A stretch of 64,000 bases of DNA from CAWATZ01 sp963784995 (GCA_963784995.1 CAWATZ010000008.1:1-64000); one strand, 5' to 3'. Positions 17,575-26,764 are shown, counted from the stretch's first letter. Translations and numbers: made by a program. The notes: a model not told the origin generated them from the sequence alone.

Positions 17575-18078
17575 GTGGCTCTGCCAGGCATTCCGCTCTG
17601 GAGCGACCAGGACATCGTTCTCTACCACGGGACGCTCGACATGCACGTGGCTTCGATCTTGCAAGGCATGGACCTGAACAAGTGCAAGCACCTGAGGGAC
17701 TTCGGCCGCGGCTTCTACACCACCACGAAGCGGACGCAAGCTGAGCGGTGGGCGAATGATCTGGCCGCCCAGACCGCAGGGGCGGCGCCTGCAGTCCTTG
17801 AGTTTACCGTGGAGCGGAATGCTCTCGCGTCGCTTGAGACGCTTTTTTTCGTGCGGGGGAATGCTGCCGCAGTGGACTTCTGGAGCTTCGTTCAGTTTTG
17901 CAGGTCGTCGGCGACAGACCACGGCCGCGCCCACACACCTTGGTATGACCTCGTCGTGGGTCCAGTGATGGGTTCCCTTCGGAAGCAGACCGTTATCCCG
18001 GACGGGGACCAAGTGTCATTCCATACGCCACGTGCTGCAGCGGTATTGGACGTGAGCCACAAGGTACAAGTGATATGA
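17575..18078 (+). CDS. DUF3990 protein, ADP-ribosyltransferase-like toxin candidate
   Basis: A 167-residue protein with the DUF3990 pattern: DIVLYHGTLDMHVASILQG at 13-31, RDFGRGFYTTTKRTQAERWA at 41-60, WYDLVVGPVMG at 123-133 and DQVSFHTPRAAAVL near the end. The YHG and FYTT positions resemble the His and Tyr of ADP-ribosyltransferase folds. Family knowledge of DUF3990 suggests an ART-like enzyme; the toxin role here is inference. GTG 17575 is used because AGGGGAG lies 8 bases upstream, while the ATG at 17570 is out of frame. The stop overlaps the next start (ATGA), so the two genes are translationally coupled, as in toxin-antitoxin pairs. Confidence 0.75.
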   Translation: MALPGIPLWSDQDIVLYHGTLDMHVASILQGMDLNKCKHLRDFGRGFYTTTKRTQAERWANDLAAQTAGAAPAVLEFTVERNALASLETLFFVRGNAAAVDFWSFVQFCRSSATDHGRAHTPWYDLVVGPVMGSLRKQTVIPDGDQVSFHTPRAAAVLDVSHKVQVI

Positions 18079-18356
18079 GATCGTCAAACGTAATCCCAAG
18101 GGACGAGCAGGAACATTTCTGGAGCGTTGTCAGAGAATGCATCCGGAGGTTCCACGCCCGCCGTGCTTCCTCCACGCTGGCAGCAGCCACGCGCCTCAGA
18201 AAAAAGGTTAACGGCATGCCGGTTGAGCAGATGGAGCTGTTCTACCATGCCGAGCCGTTTGATGTGGCCTGTAACTTGGCGGATAACCCCCTTGATGTCA
18301 AAGACCACCTGAATGAGTATCTAACAATCCGCGACGCCGACGCCCCCCGGGAGTGA
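18075..18356 (+). CDS. small protein coupled to the DUF3990 gene, possible antitoxin/partner
   Basis: A 93-residue protein starting at ATG 18075, which overlaps the DUF3990 stop. The N-terminal half is basic and helical (FWSVVRECIRRFHARRASS and TRLRKKVNGM); the C-terminal half is acidic (FDVACNLADNPLDVKDHLN and a final TIRDADAPRE). I do not recognise a family. Size, charge layout and coupling to a toxin-like gene fit a cognate antitoxin, but there is no direct evidence. Its order (partner second) is the less common arrangement for toxin-antitoxin operons. Confidence 0.6.
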   Translation: MRSSNVIPRDEQEHFWSVVRECIRRFHARRASSTLAAATRLRKKVNGMPVEQMELFYHAEPFDVACNLADNPLDVKDHLNEYLTIRDADAPRE

Positions 18357-18807
18357 CTCCACGGCCCGCGGAATCAGGCGGCATGGGGGCACTCGCCGTT
18401 ACTGGCTCTATCGCTGGCTGGAGAAAGCTCCGGCGAACAAGTCGCTGCGGCAGACGCCGGCCGCATCCCGGCTCTTGGTACTTCAGCGGCACTCCGGCGG
18501 CCGGCGCTGCCGAGTTCGGTCATTCGGCCACAGAGGGCGTAGCGGTGTTCGACCTCGTACTGCTAGCCGTCACCCTCGGTGTTGCGGTTGCGTCGGCTGG
18601 GCGGTTGCTGTGGTGGTGCTTTCGAGGGCGGAAAGCGGCCTTTTGGGAGGGCTGGCCCAAGGATTGGTAAAGGTCAAATGGCGGCTTCGGAGTGCAGCGG
18701 AGTGTTTGAGCGCTGGGGTCACCGGTGGGAGCGCGTCGTGGACTGCGAGTTCGTCCGCTGACCCGCGAACAGGTGCGTGGCGCAGCTGAACCTGGGAAGG
18801 AGTCATC
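18357..18807. other. 451-bp interval with fragments only
   Basis: No convincing full gene lies here. A short frame at 18545-18670 could encode a 41-residue peptide with one hydrophobic segment (FDLVLLAVTLGVAVASAG) and a basic/aromatic tail (WCFRGRKAAFWEGWPKDW); it looks like the end of a membrane protein or a small stand-alone peptide. The rest shows no motif I can name. Confidence 0.4.
18545..18670 (+). CDS. possible small single-span membrane peptide
   Basis: From GTG 18545 the frame encodes about 41 residues: one clear transmembrane helix, then Arg/Lys and Trp-rich residues ending WPKDW. The same frame is open upstream to 18353, but that part is unlike protein. No good ribosome-binding site is visible. 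It may be a remnant of a larger gene. Confidence 0.25.
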   Translation: MFDLVLLAVTLGVAVASAGRLLWWCFRGRKAAFWEGWPKDW

Positions 18808-19712
18808 ATGCCGACCCCTTGGGAGCGGAACGAGAAGGAACCCCTCCACAGCCTCCTGGCCCACGTGTCCGCGCTAGCGGGCCGCGAGCTGACGATCCAG
18901 CCGCTCGACGGTGGGCTGACCAACCGCAACTATCTCGTCCATGCGGACGGCGAGGCCTTCGTGGTGCGCGTCGCGGGCGCTGACACCGGCCTGCTCGGCA
19001 TCGACCGCGACCAAGAGGCGGCCTGCGCCGAACGGCCGCTGCTGCCGGCGTCGGCCCAGAGGTGATCGCTTACGTGCCTGAGCTGAGCCTGCTCGTCACG
19101 CGCTTCGCCCCAGGCGAGTTGCTCAAGACTGAGTCCCTCCGCAATGCAATGACTTTGCGGCGTGTGGCCCAGGCGCTGCGACGCTGCCACAATTGCCCGG
19201 CGCCTGCCGAGGCGGTGGACTTTTCGCCGTTTGTGGTTGCGCGCCGCAATCTCGCACTGGCGCAAGAGCGGCACGTACCCGGATCGGCGGAACTGGACCA
19301 CGCCTTTGACGTGCTGGCCCGCATCGAGGCGGAAGGGACGGAGGCCGATCCGCCCTGCCTGTGCCACAACGACCTGTTGCCGGCCAACCTCATCGATGAC
19401 GGCCGGCAGGTATGGATCATCGACTGGGAGTTCGCTGGCCGCGGGGACCGTTACTTCGACCTGGGCGCCCTCGCTGCCAACAGTGAGTTCGACGAGGAGC
19501 AGGAGTTGCTGCTGCTCACAGCTTACTTCGGGGAGGTTCACCCGCCGCAGTTGTGTCGTCTGAAGCGGATGCGGCTGGCCTCGGACCTCCGCGAGGCGAC
19601 CTGGGGTTACTTGCAGTCCGGCATCTCGAACTTGCACGAGCCGGCGTACTATCTGGATTATGGCCGCCGACATCTGGCACGGTTCCTGGCTGGCAGCGAA
19701 CCATTCGTGTGA
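18808..19712 (+). CDS. phosphotransferase of the choline-kinase/aminoglycoside-kinase family (one frame break)
   Basis: The ATG at 18808 follows a GGAG site. The first part has the nucleotide-binding loop region LDGGLTNRNYLVHADGEAFVVRV, typical of choline/ethanolamine kinases. The second frame holds LCHNDLLPANLIDD, with the catalytic Asp and the Asn of Brenner's motif, and VWIIDWEFAGRGDRYFDLG, with the Mg-binding Asp. The break is near 19029: one missing C gives CARTAAAAGVGPEV across the join. It should phosphorylate a small hydroxylated molecule (choline, ethanolamine, a sugar or similar) with ATP. All catalytic residues are present, so the break is probably a sequence error. Confidence 0.8.
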
Positions 19713-19885
19713 CGAGGTCACGCAGAGAAGATAAAGAGAAGAAAAGATTCCAGGAGCCAATGACAGGCAGCGCCCTCGGTTATTTCCGGCCAGCCAGACA
19801 ATACCCAGGGGCGCTGTCTGTCCGCCCCCATCCGGCTATGCTACCCAGAGATTTCTTGTTGACTCTCTCCCCGGAGGACCTGACC

Positions 19886-21203
19886 ATGCGTGAGTCGAAG
19901 AACGCTCTGACGCGGCGCGACCTGTTGCAGCGCTCGCTGGGTTCCGTCGCGGCCAGCACTGTCCTGGCTGCCCCGTTGTTCGTGCCCGCCTCGGCTCTGG
20001 GCCGGGACAAGCGGCCCGCCCCCTCCAGCCGCATCAACCTCGGCGTCATTGGCATCGGCCCGCGCGGCACCTACGACCTCAAGGCCATGCTCAAGGCCCC
20101 CGACGTGCAGTGCCTGGCCATCTGCGACGTTCAGGCCAGCCGCCGCGACGCCGCCAAAAAGCTGGTCGATGAGCACTACCAAAACAGGGACTGCAAGACC
20201 TATCGCGACTTCCACGAACTGCTGGCGCAAGGACATCGACGCGGTCCTGATCGCCACCGGCGACCGCTGGCACGCCAACGCCTCCATGATCGCCGCCCGC
20301 GCCGGCAAGGACATCTACAGCGAAAAGCCGTGCGGCCTGACCATCGAGCTGTGCCAGGCCCTCGACGACACCATCCGCCAGACCAAGCGCGTCTTCCAGG
20401 CCGGCACCCAGCGCCGCAACGTCGCCAACTTCCAGACCGCGATCAAGCTGGCCCACAGCGGCAAGCTCGGCAAGATCCACACCCTGTACGCCAGCGTCTA
20501 CGTGCCCGAGATCAAGACCGAGTGGCTGCCCTCCGAGCCGACTCCGCCCCGCGACGTGGTGGACTGGGACCGCTGGCTCGGCCCCGCTCCCTGGCGGCCT
20601 TACAACAAGCTGTATGTCCAGGGCAGGTGGCGCGGCTACTGGGACTTCGACTCCGGCGCCCGCCTGCTGGACTGGGGCGCCCACACCGTCGATCTGTGCC
20701 AGTGGGCCAACAAGGCCGACGACACCATGCCCATCGAATACGAGCCCTCTCCGACGAACATCACGGCTCGCTACGCCAACGGGGTCAAGCTGATCCTCGA
20801 CTTCCTCAAGACCCCCTTCCAGGAACGGCCCGGCTGGGTGAAGTCTCTGGGCACCTGTCCGGTCCGCTTTGTCGGCGAGCGGGGCTCGGTCGAAACCGGC
20901 GACAACGGCGGCATTGTGATCAAGCCCGACTCTCTCGCGAAGGAACTGAAGGAGGAGGGCACCCCCCGTGAGCGCGCGGGCCTGGACGTTGGGGCCCATG
21001 CCCGCGACTTCTTCGACTGCATCAAGTCGCGCGGCAAGCCGGCGGCCAACTCGGAGGTGATGCGCCGCTCGCACATCGCTTGCCACGCCGCCGCCCTCTC
21101 CTGGGTGCTCGGCCGCAAGCTCCGGATCGACCCGGTCAAGGAGGAGTTCATCGACGACGCGGAGGCTAACGGGTTGCGCTCGCTGCCACAGCGCAAGGTA
21201 TAA
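19886..21203 (+). CDS. Tat-exported Gfo/Idh/MocA-family oxidoreductase (one frame break)
   Basis: The start at ATG 19886 gives a twin-arginine signal (LTRRDLLQRSLGSVAAST, then a hydrophobic stretch ending ASALG). The Rossmann domain has INLGVIGIGPRGTYDL and CLAICDVQASRRDAAKKL. After a frame switch near 20226 it continues with KDIDAVLIATGDRWHANASM, the EKPCGL motif with the catalytic Lys, and WGAHTVDLCQWA. Planctomycetes carry many such exported NAD(P)-dependent sugar oxidoreductases, often near sulfatases as here. The join can be explained by loss of one CG from GCGCGC or by one extra base. The substrate is probably a sugar or inositol derivative. Confidence 0.85.
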
Positions 21204-21313
21204 ACGGGGCTGTCTGCCAGACTGCGTTACCGCTGTGTGTGTGCAGCAGCGCAATGCAATCCATCGGCCTTCTTTCTCCCCGCCCACTTCAGGGCGGGGA
21301 GAATGGGGCGTGG

Positions 21314-22651
21314 CTACTCCTGAGCCTTGGCGGGCTTCCAAAGGGGCTCGATCTGCTCGGTGTTCCACTTCTTCCAGTCGCCGAGCAGCTCTTTCTTCTT
21401 GTCCGGCTCCTGGTCGCTGAGGTCCTTGGCCTCGCCAATGTCGTCCTTGAGGTTGAACAGCCTCGGCTCCTTGCCGTCGAGCCGGGACGCCACCAGCTTC
21501 CAGTCGCCTTTGCGGATGGCCCACTGCTCGCCGAAGCGCCAGTACAGCGCCTCGTGCGGCTTGCCGGGGTTGGCGCCGGTCAGGTACGGCAGCAGGTCCA
21601 CGCCGTCGAGCTTCCACGCCGGATCGACCCGGCCTCCGGCCGCCGCCACGGCCGTCGGCAGGATGTCGAGCTGGATGATCGGGTGCGGGTAGTCCTTGCC
21701 GGCGGGGATCTTCCCCTTCCACTGCACGCAGAAGGGAATGCGGATGCCCCCTTCCAGCGTCTGGGCCTTGAAGCCGCGCAGCGGGACGTTGCTCGAGGTC
21801 GTTTGCTTGGTCGGCCCGCCGTTGTCGGAGAAGAAGAAGATCAGCGTGTTCTCCTCCTGGCCGATCTCGCGGACCTTCTCCAGCACCCGGCCGACCGCGT
21901 CGTCCATGGCCGACATCATGGCCGCGAACGTGCGCCGCTTCTCATCCTCGATTTTGGGAAAGCGGTCGAGGTACTTCTTGGTTGCCTGGAGCGGAGCGTG
22001 CTGCGCATTGAAAGGCAGATAGAGGAAGAACGGTCTGTCCTTGTTCTTGCCGATCCAATCGACGGCCCGCTCGGCATAGGCGTCGGTGGTGTAGAACCTC
22101 TCGTCCTTGATCGGCCGGATCTCGTCGGCGACGCGCGTGTCAATAAAGTTGGGCGGGTTAAAGAAGGGCGTGTTGGCGACGGTGCCGTAGAACTCGTCGA
22201 AGCCGCGGCGCGTCGCCAGGAACGTCGGCGGGCCGCCGAGATGCCACTTGCCGACGGCGCAGGTCGCATAGCCCAGGCCCTTGAGCCGATCCGCGATGGT
22301 CTTTTCGGTGAGCGGTAGGCCGAACCCCTTGCCCCCCGCCCCGCCGCCGCCGTTGAACTCGTGGCCGAAACGGGTCTGGTAACGGCCGGTCATCAGTCCC
22401 GCGCGGGTCGGCGAGCAGTAGGGACCGGAGACGTAGCCCTGGGGAAAGCGAACTCCATTGCGGGCGATCGAATCGATGTTCGGGGTCGGGATCTGCTTGT
22501 TGCCCTGGAAGCCATACTCGCCGTAGCCGACGTCGTCGGAAAGAAAGACGATGACGTTGGGCTTGCGGGAGTCGGCCGCCCGTGCGGGGCTGATCCCTGA
22601 CAGGACCACGACCAGCAAGGCCGCGGCGCAAAGCATGAGTCGGTGAAGCAC
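21314..22651 (-). CDS. secreted Cys-type sulfatase
   Basis: A 445-residue sulfatase with a signal peptide (MLHRLMLCAAALLVVVLSG, cleavage near ARAAD). The metal-site NVIVFLSDDVGYGEYG is at about 32-47, the formylglycine signature CSPTRAGLMTGR begins at Cys79, and GKWHLGG and FFFSDNGGPTKQ are also in place. The Cys must be converted to formylglycine by a sulfatase-modifying enzyme. It should cleave sulfate esters from polysaccharides or glycoconjugates outside the cytoplasm. It is divergent from a second sulfatase, with about 130 bp between them for shared control. Confidence 0.93.
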   Translation of the reverse strand: MLHRLMLCAAALLVVVLSGISPARAADSRKPNVIVFLSDDVGYGEYGFQGNKQIPTPNIDSIARNGVRFPQGYVSGPYCSPTRAGLMTGRYQTRFGHEFNGGGGAGGKGFGLPLTEKTIADRLKGLGYATCAVGKWHLGGPPTFLATRRGFDEFYGTVANTPFFNPPNFIDTRVADEIRPIKDERFYTTDAYAERAVDWIGKNKDRPFFLYLPFNAQHAPLQATKKYLDRFPKIEDEKRRTFAAMMSAMDDAVGRVLEKVREIGQEENTLIFFFSDNGGPTKQTTSSNVPLRGFKAQTLEGGIRIPFCVQWKGKIPAGKDYPHPIIQLDILPTAVAAAGGRVDPAWKLDGVDLLPYLTGANPGKPHEALYWRFGEQWAIRKGDWKLVASRLDGKEPRLFNLKDDIGEAKDLSDQEPDKKKELLGDWKKWNTEQIEPLWKPAKAQE

Positions 22652-22779
22652 TGTGCGATCCTCCTCTGGATGGTTGGTTCTCTGGAACTAACATAGTCAG
22701 CAGGAGCCGCCCCGCAAGGAGTTCCAGCGAACGTGGGATCCGGGACAGGTGTGAGGGACGGCCAAGATCGGGAGAAGCC

Positions 22780-24178
22780 ATGATGTCGAAATGTCTGATC
22801 GCGGTGGTGTTTGCGGCAGCCGCGCTGCCGGCCTGGGCAGCCGAGTCGGCCCGGCCAAACATCGTGCTCATCGTCACCGACGACCAGCGCTACGACATGC
22901 TCGGCTGTGCCGGCCATCCCGTGGCGAAAACGCCGAACATCGATCGGCTGGCGAAGGAAGGCGCCCTCTTCAGCCGCTTCTTTGTCGCCTGCCCGCTCTG
23001 CTCGCCGAGCCGGGCCAGCTACCTGACCGGCCTGTATCCGCACCGGCACGGCGTTATCAACAACGACCGGCTCGGTCAGGACGTGATCAGCCACACCTTG
23101 ATGACCTTTCCTCGCCAGCTCCGGGAAGCGGGCTACGAGACGGCGTTCATCGGCAAGTGGCACATGGGCGGAGACGACTCACGCCGGCCGGGGTTTGACC
23201 GCTGGGTCAGCTTCCGCGGCCAGGGTGCCTACATCGATGGCGTGGTCAACGAGGACGGCGTGGTCCGGCAGCTGGATGGGCACGTGACGGATTACCTCAA
23301 CCGCCAGGCGGCGCAGTGGCTCGCGCAAGCGGGAGAAGCCGTTTTGCCTGGTGCTGGCGCACAAGGCCGTCCACGCTCCTTACCTTCCGGACCCCCGCCA
23401 CGACAAGCTGTACGCCGACTACACCTTCGTTCCCCCCAAGGTGGCTCCGGGTGATCGGGCCGGCAAACCAGTCATGACCCGCAAACTGCCGCCGCGGGTG
23501 AAATTCTACGAGCTGGAGGGGGTCGCCCCCGAACCGGGCGAGCCGCGCCGCGGCCGGGGCACCGACCCGGCCAGCGTCGTCCGCGACCAGCTCCGCTGCC
23601 TCGCCGGGGTGGACGAGGGGGTGGGCCAATTTCTGGAAACGCTCCAGGCGTCGGGACAGCTCGATCGGACGCTCATTCTCTACACCTCCGACAACGGCTA
23701 TCTGATGGGCGAACACGGTCAGATGGACGACAAGCGCTGGGCGTACGAGCCCAGCATCCGCGTGCCGCTGGTTGTGCGCTACCCGCCGCTCATCAAGGCC
23801 GGCACGGTGTGCGATCGCTTGACGGCCAACGTCGATCTGGCCCCGACCATCCTGGAGCTTGCGGGCGTCAAGGCCGTCGTGCCCGTGCATGGCCGCTCGC
23901 TGGTGCCGCTGTTCCATAACCCGGCCGCTTCCTGGCGGTCGGCGCTGCTGACCGAGTACTTCCTGGAAAAGGTCGCCCCGCGGGTGCCGCCGTGGCAGTC
24001 CGTCCGCACTTCCCGGTGGAAGTACATCCACTACCCCGAGAATGCGGACTGGGATGAACTGTACGATCTCCAGGCGGACCCCGGCGAGGAACACAACCTG
24101 ATCCGCGAGCCGGACGCCCGCGATACCCTGGAGGAGCTGAAGAAGGAACGCCTGCGACTGCTGGAAGCGACCAAATAA
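22780..24178 (+). CDS. secreted Cys-type sulfatase (one frame break)
   Basis: A second sulfatase, divergent from the first. After a signal peptide (MMSKCLIAVVFAAAALPAWA) come NIVLIVTDDQRYDMLG, the CSPSRASYLTGLYP signature at Cys74 and FIGKWHMGGDD. The frame changes near 23324 and continues with REKPFCLVLAHKAVHAPY, LYTSDNGYLMGEHGQ and WKYIHYPEN to the end. Loss of one CG in CGCGCG, or one extra base, explains the shift. The domain is otherwise complete at about 466 residues. A piece with similar sequence is found at 25.1 kb. Confidence 0.85.
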
Positions 24179-24342
24179 GAACGGGAGACCAAACCGTGAT
24201 CCGTTGGTAGAGGCAGGCGCGGATTCAGCCTACCGGCCTGCGCCAACGTTTTCGCCGGCTGGAAGGTTCTCCAGAAGGGACTCGCGAAAAGGGACCTTCA
24301 TCAATCCGTCACCGAACCGAATAACGCAGGATAGAGGAAGCC

Positions 24343-24552
24343 ATGACTCATTTCCTCGGTTCTCTCCACGTGCTGGGTCTTGGTCTGTTCCTCTTGGCGG
24401 GTCTGGGGTTCCAGGCGCAGGGGAGACAGCTTGAGGAAACGAAGGTCCGCCCGAAGCCAGATCAGGAGGCAACGGCGAAGACTGAAGAGGCGATCCAGAA
24501 GTCCCGCGGCAAAGCCGGTACTCCGCTGTCTGATCGGCAAAGAGGCCTGTGA
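24343..24552 (+). CDS. small secreted peptide of unknown function
   Basis: A 69-residue product: a signal-like N-terminus (THFLGSLHVLGLGLFLLAG, then LGFQAQG), followed by a charged helix (KVRPKPDQEATAKTEEAIQK). A GAGG site precedes ATG 24343. Its stop overlaps the start region of the next gene (GTGATG), so the two are probably coupled. I do not recognise it. Confidence 0.5.
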   Translation: MTHFLGSLHVLGLGLFLLAGLGFQAQGRQLEETKVRPKPDQEATAKTEEAIQKSRGKAGTPLSDRQRGL

Positions 24553-24938
24553 TGGCAAAACCACACCGCAAGTACCGCCCACCCGAAGCGGGGCCGCTGC
24601 ACCTGCGGGAATCGGTTCGCCGACCATTGCTGGCCTTGGCAGGCAGCACCCCACCCGAAGCGCACTTGAATGTCTCACAGGTCGAGGATGTCGAACGGGC
24701 CCTCCGATGCGAATTGCCGGAAGAAATCCTGGCATGCTTCGCCAACGCCGACGCCACACGCCCTGCGTGGGGGTTCACCCACGAGGAACTGTCCGAACTC
24801 ATGGCTCAGGCGCGGGAGATGGGATACAACGCGGAACTGGTCGCGGTCGGCCACAATCCCTCCGGCAGCGTCTTGTACTGCATCGAACGGCGGGGCGAAC
24901 TGGCAGCGAGCGGTCGGACTTGTGGAGTTCGACTTTAA
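24552..24938 (+). CDS. SUKH (SMI1/KNR4)-like protein, 3' end frame-broken
   Basis: The readable part has the SUKH-type pattern: VEDVERALRCELPEEILACF near residues 45-64, a Trp/Phe loop (ATRPAWGFTHEELSELM) and SVLYCIERRG. SUKH proteins are often immunity proteins against polymorphic toxins but also have other roles. After about 24900 the expected C-terminus is scattered over two other frames (LVEFDFKENGRGSGG, then AVHDLGVWLAQLAALPAP, to about 25010). That implies two indels, so the gene is decayed or poorly sequenced. No toxin gene is adjacent. The assignment rests on pattern only. Confidence 0.55.
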   Translation: MAKPHRKYRPPEAGPLHLRESVRRPLLALAGSTPPEAHLNVSQVEDVERALRCELPEEILACFANADATRPAWGFTHEELSELMAQAREMGYNAELVAVGHNPSGSVLYCIERRGELAASGRTCGVRL

Positions 24939-25101
24939 GGAGAACGGCAGAGGGTCGGGCGGTGCATGACCTCGGGGTTTGGCTCGCCCAACTCGCCGCG
25001 CTGCCAGCCCCGGAAACCCGAGTGACGGAAAACCGCCAGCGTTTGTGCAACTCACCAATTGCTCGGCCGGACACCGGACTACCGGAGCCACGGGTCTGGC
25101 G

Positions 25102-25359
25102 TTTGCGTGGACTGACCATCTGCGACAGAACTCTCCCGGCTGCACCGGCCGCCCCGTGGCGAAAACGCCGAACATCGATCGGCTGGCCAGGGAGGGCACC
25201 CTGTTTCGCCGCTTCTACGTCGCCTGCCCCCTCTGCTCGCCAAGCCGGGCCAGCCTACGACAGCCTGGGCATTGACCCGCACAAGATGGTCACCGCTCCT
25301 GACGGCCGCTCATCCACGTCCTGGACCACGGTTCGACCATTCGCGAGCTATTTGGGTGA
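25102..25359 (+). pseudogene. fused remnants: sulfatase N-terminal piece plus DUF1501-type C-terminus
   Basis: From 25102 the frame reads FAWTDHLRQNSPGCTGRPV, then AKTPNIDRL and ACPLCSPSRAS, clearly a sulfatase and close to the copy at 22.8 kb. It stops matching right after the CSPSR signature. From about 25259 the text becomes YDSLGIDPHKMVTAPDGR and, one base out of frame, IHVLDHGSTIRELFG and a stop. That is the usual end of DUF1501 (sulfatase-superfamily) proteins. The two halves come from different genes joined by deletion, and neither is functional. Confidence 0.7.
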
Positions 25360-25377
25360 GCAACCAGGAGGGCTTCC

Positions 25378-26028
25378 TCATCGACCCGGCGAGGACGCCT
25401 GCCAGTGAATCCACCAGACCAGCAGCGCCAGCGGGGCCACGTACACCGTGGCCCAGAGGGCGGCCCAACCGAGCGAGCGACCGAAATGCTGCTGGCACCG
25501 GTGCTGGTCGTTGACCACGCAGGCCAGCATGGCGCGAATCGTGCCAAAGAGAATCAGGGCCAGGGCCGGGATCGCGACTTCCACCAGGATCCAGATGGCT
25601 GCGGGAAGCACCACGATGAGAAGCACCCCGATCAGGCACCACCCCTCACCGGCAAGCAGGCAACCGCTCGGGTCGCTGCATCCGGGGTTCCAGTCGCTGC
25701 GGTAGAACCCGTAGCCGAATGGACTTCGTGGCTCGTGCGGCTCGACGGCGCCGACAAGCGAGCGGGTGTACAGCAGCCAGGTCAGGGCCACCAACCAGAT
25801 GAACCACCAGACGCCCAGGACGATCTCGGCCTCGATCCACTTCGGCAGATGCAGAGTCACGGGAATCAGCAACCCACTGACCAGAAAGCACACGAACAGC
25901 AGCGCCCCCGTGGTCCAGCCCGAGACCGCCGGGAGCTTGATAGCGTTCAGCAGGCGCCGGCGGCGTGATTGAGCGGCTCGAGGTTTTGTGAGATGGGATT
26001 CGGGTTTGGTGGGCAGTTCTTCGCTCAT
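25378..26028 (-). CDS. multi-pass membrane protein of unknown function
   Basis: A 216-residue protein from ATG 26026-26028. After a basic N-terminus (RAAQSRRRRLLNAIKLP) there are about five hydrophobic segments, including GALLFVCFLVSGLLIPV, VWWFIWLVALTWLLY and LIGVLLIVVLPAAIWILV. A loop holds Cys-containing GCSDPSGCLLAGEGWC. No family motif was recognised. A sigma-factor remnant lies just upstream. Confidence 0.6.
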   Translation of the reverse strand: MSEELPTKPESHLTKPRAAQSRRRRLLNAIKLPAVSGWTTGALLFVCFLVSGLLIPVTLHLPKWIEAEIVLGVWWFIWLVALTWLLYTRSLVGAVEPHEPRSPFGYGFYRSDWNPGCSDPSGCLLAGEGWCLIGVLLIVVLPAAIWILVEVAIPALALILFGTIRAMLACVVNDQHRCQQHFGRSLGWAALWATVYVAPLALLVWWIHWQASSPGR

Positions 26029-26065
26029 GGTGGGCCCTTGTTGTTGTTTGCTTCTTGCTGCCAGT

Positions 26066-26205
26066 TCAGGAAGAGGGCATCTGCCCATCCAGCAAGTCGT
26101 GGAGCTTGCGGCCGGCTGACTGCCAGCGGCGGCGGACCGTGCGGACGTCCACCTGGAACAGTTCGGCCACCTGCTCCTGGGTCCAGCCGTTTGATGGAAC
26201 CAAGG
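26066..26205 (-). pseudogene. remnant of an ECF sigma factor (region 4 only)
   Basis: The last ~40 codons read GWTQEQVAELFQVDVRTVRR, then RWQSAGRKLHDLLDG and a stop. This is the helix-turn-helix of ECF sigma region 4 as seen in planctomycete sigma factors. Upstream the sequence no longer resembles region 2 or 4 and runs antisense-like through the acpS gene in another frame. The 5' part has been lost, leaving a non-functional end fragment. Confidence 0.65.
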
Positions 26206-26253
26206 AGGCGATTCTCAGGGGGTGTCGAGCAAAGCCACCTTGGGGCTCCTTTC

Positions 26254-26637
26254 TCACACCCGTACCGCCAGCGCATGGGCCGTGGCATACGCCCGGCAAT
26301 GCGACAGCGAGAGCAGCACTCTCCCGACGCCGGCTCCCTCCGCCAGGTCGCGGACCGTGCCCGCGAGCCGGACCTCGTGCTGCCCGGGCGAGTCGGTGCG
26401 GACCTCCACGTCGGTCCAGCTCAGGTTGCGGTTCCAGGCGATGCCCAGCGACTTGACGATCGCTTCCTTCGCCGCCCAGTAGGCGGCAAAATACTCCGTG
26501 GTCTTCCGCCGCGCCTGGCAGAACTGGATCTCGTGCCCGGTATAGACCCGCTGCAGGAACTGTTCGCCGTGCTGCTCGATCATCCGGCCAATCCGCAGAC
26601 ACTCGACGATCTCGGTGCCGATGCCAACGATCTCCAC
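26254..26637 (-). CDS. acpS: holo-[acyl-carrier-protein] synthase
   Basis: A 127-residue 4'-phosphopantetheinyl transferase. It has the N-terminal GIGTEIVECLRIGRM (Glu where most AcpS have Asp in GxDxVE), the central YFAAYWAAKEAIVKSLG with the Mg-binding Glu, and the end LSLSHCRAYATAHALAV. It transfers phosphopantetheine from CoA to apo-ACP for fatty-acid synthesis. Length and motifs are typical of AcpS rather than Sfp-type enzymes. It diverges from the helicase gene with a ~130-bp gap. Confidence 0.9.
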   Translation of the reverse strand: MEIVGIGTEIVECLRIGRMIEQHGEQFLQRVYTGHEIQFCQARRKTTEYFAAYWAAKEAIVKSLGIAWNRNLSWTDVEVRTDSPGQHEVRLAGTVRDLAEGAGVGRVLLSLSHCRAYATAHALAVRV

Positions 26638-26764
26638 GTGTCTCCCAGCCCCCTGGACTTGCGAAAGGGTTCTCTGCTGATCTTAGCAAAACCACTGCGG
26701 GACGGTACAATCAACTCGGCAACCCTGTGCCTGAACAGAAAACCATTGTGGGGAGAGCCTGGTC

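Noticed and set aside
20091..21722. 543-residue antisense frame opposite the Gfo/Idh gene
   Set aside because: It overlaps the conserved oxidoreductase and the sulfatase end and has only low-complexity Gly/Ala/Arg sequence.
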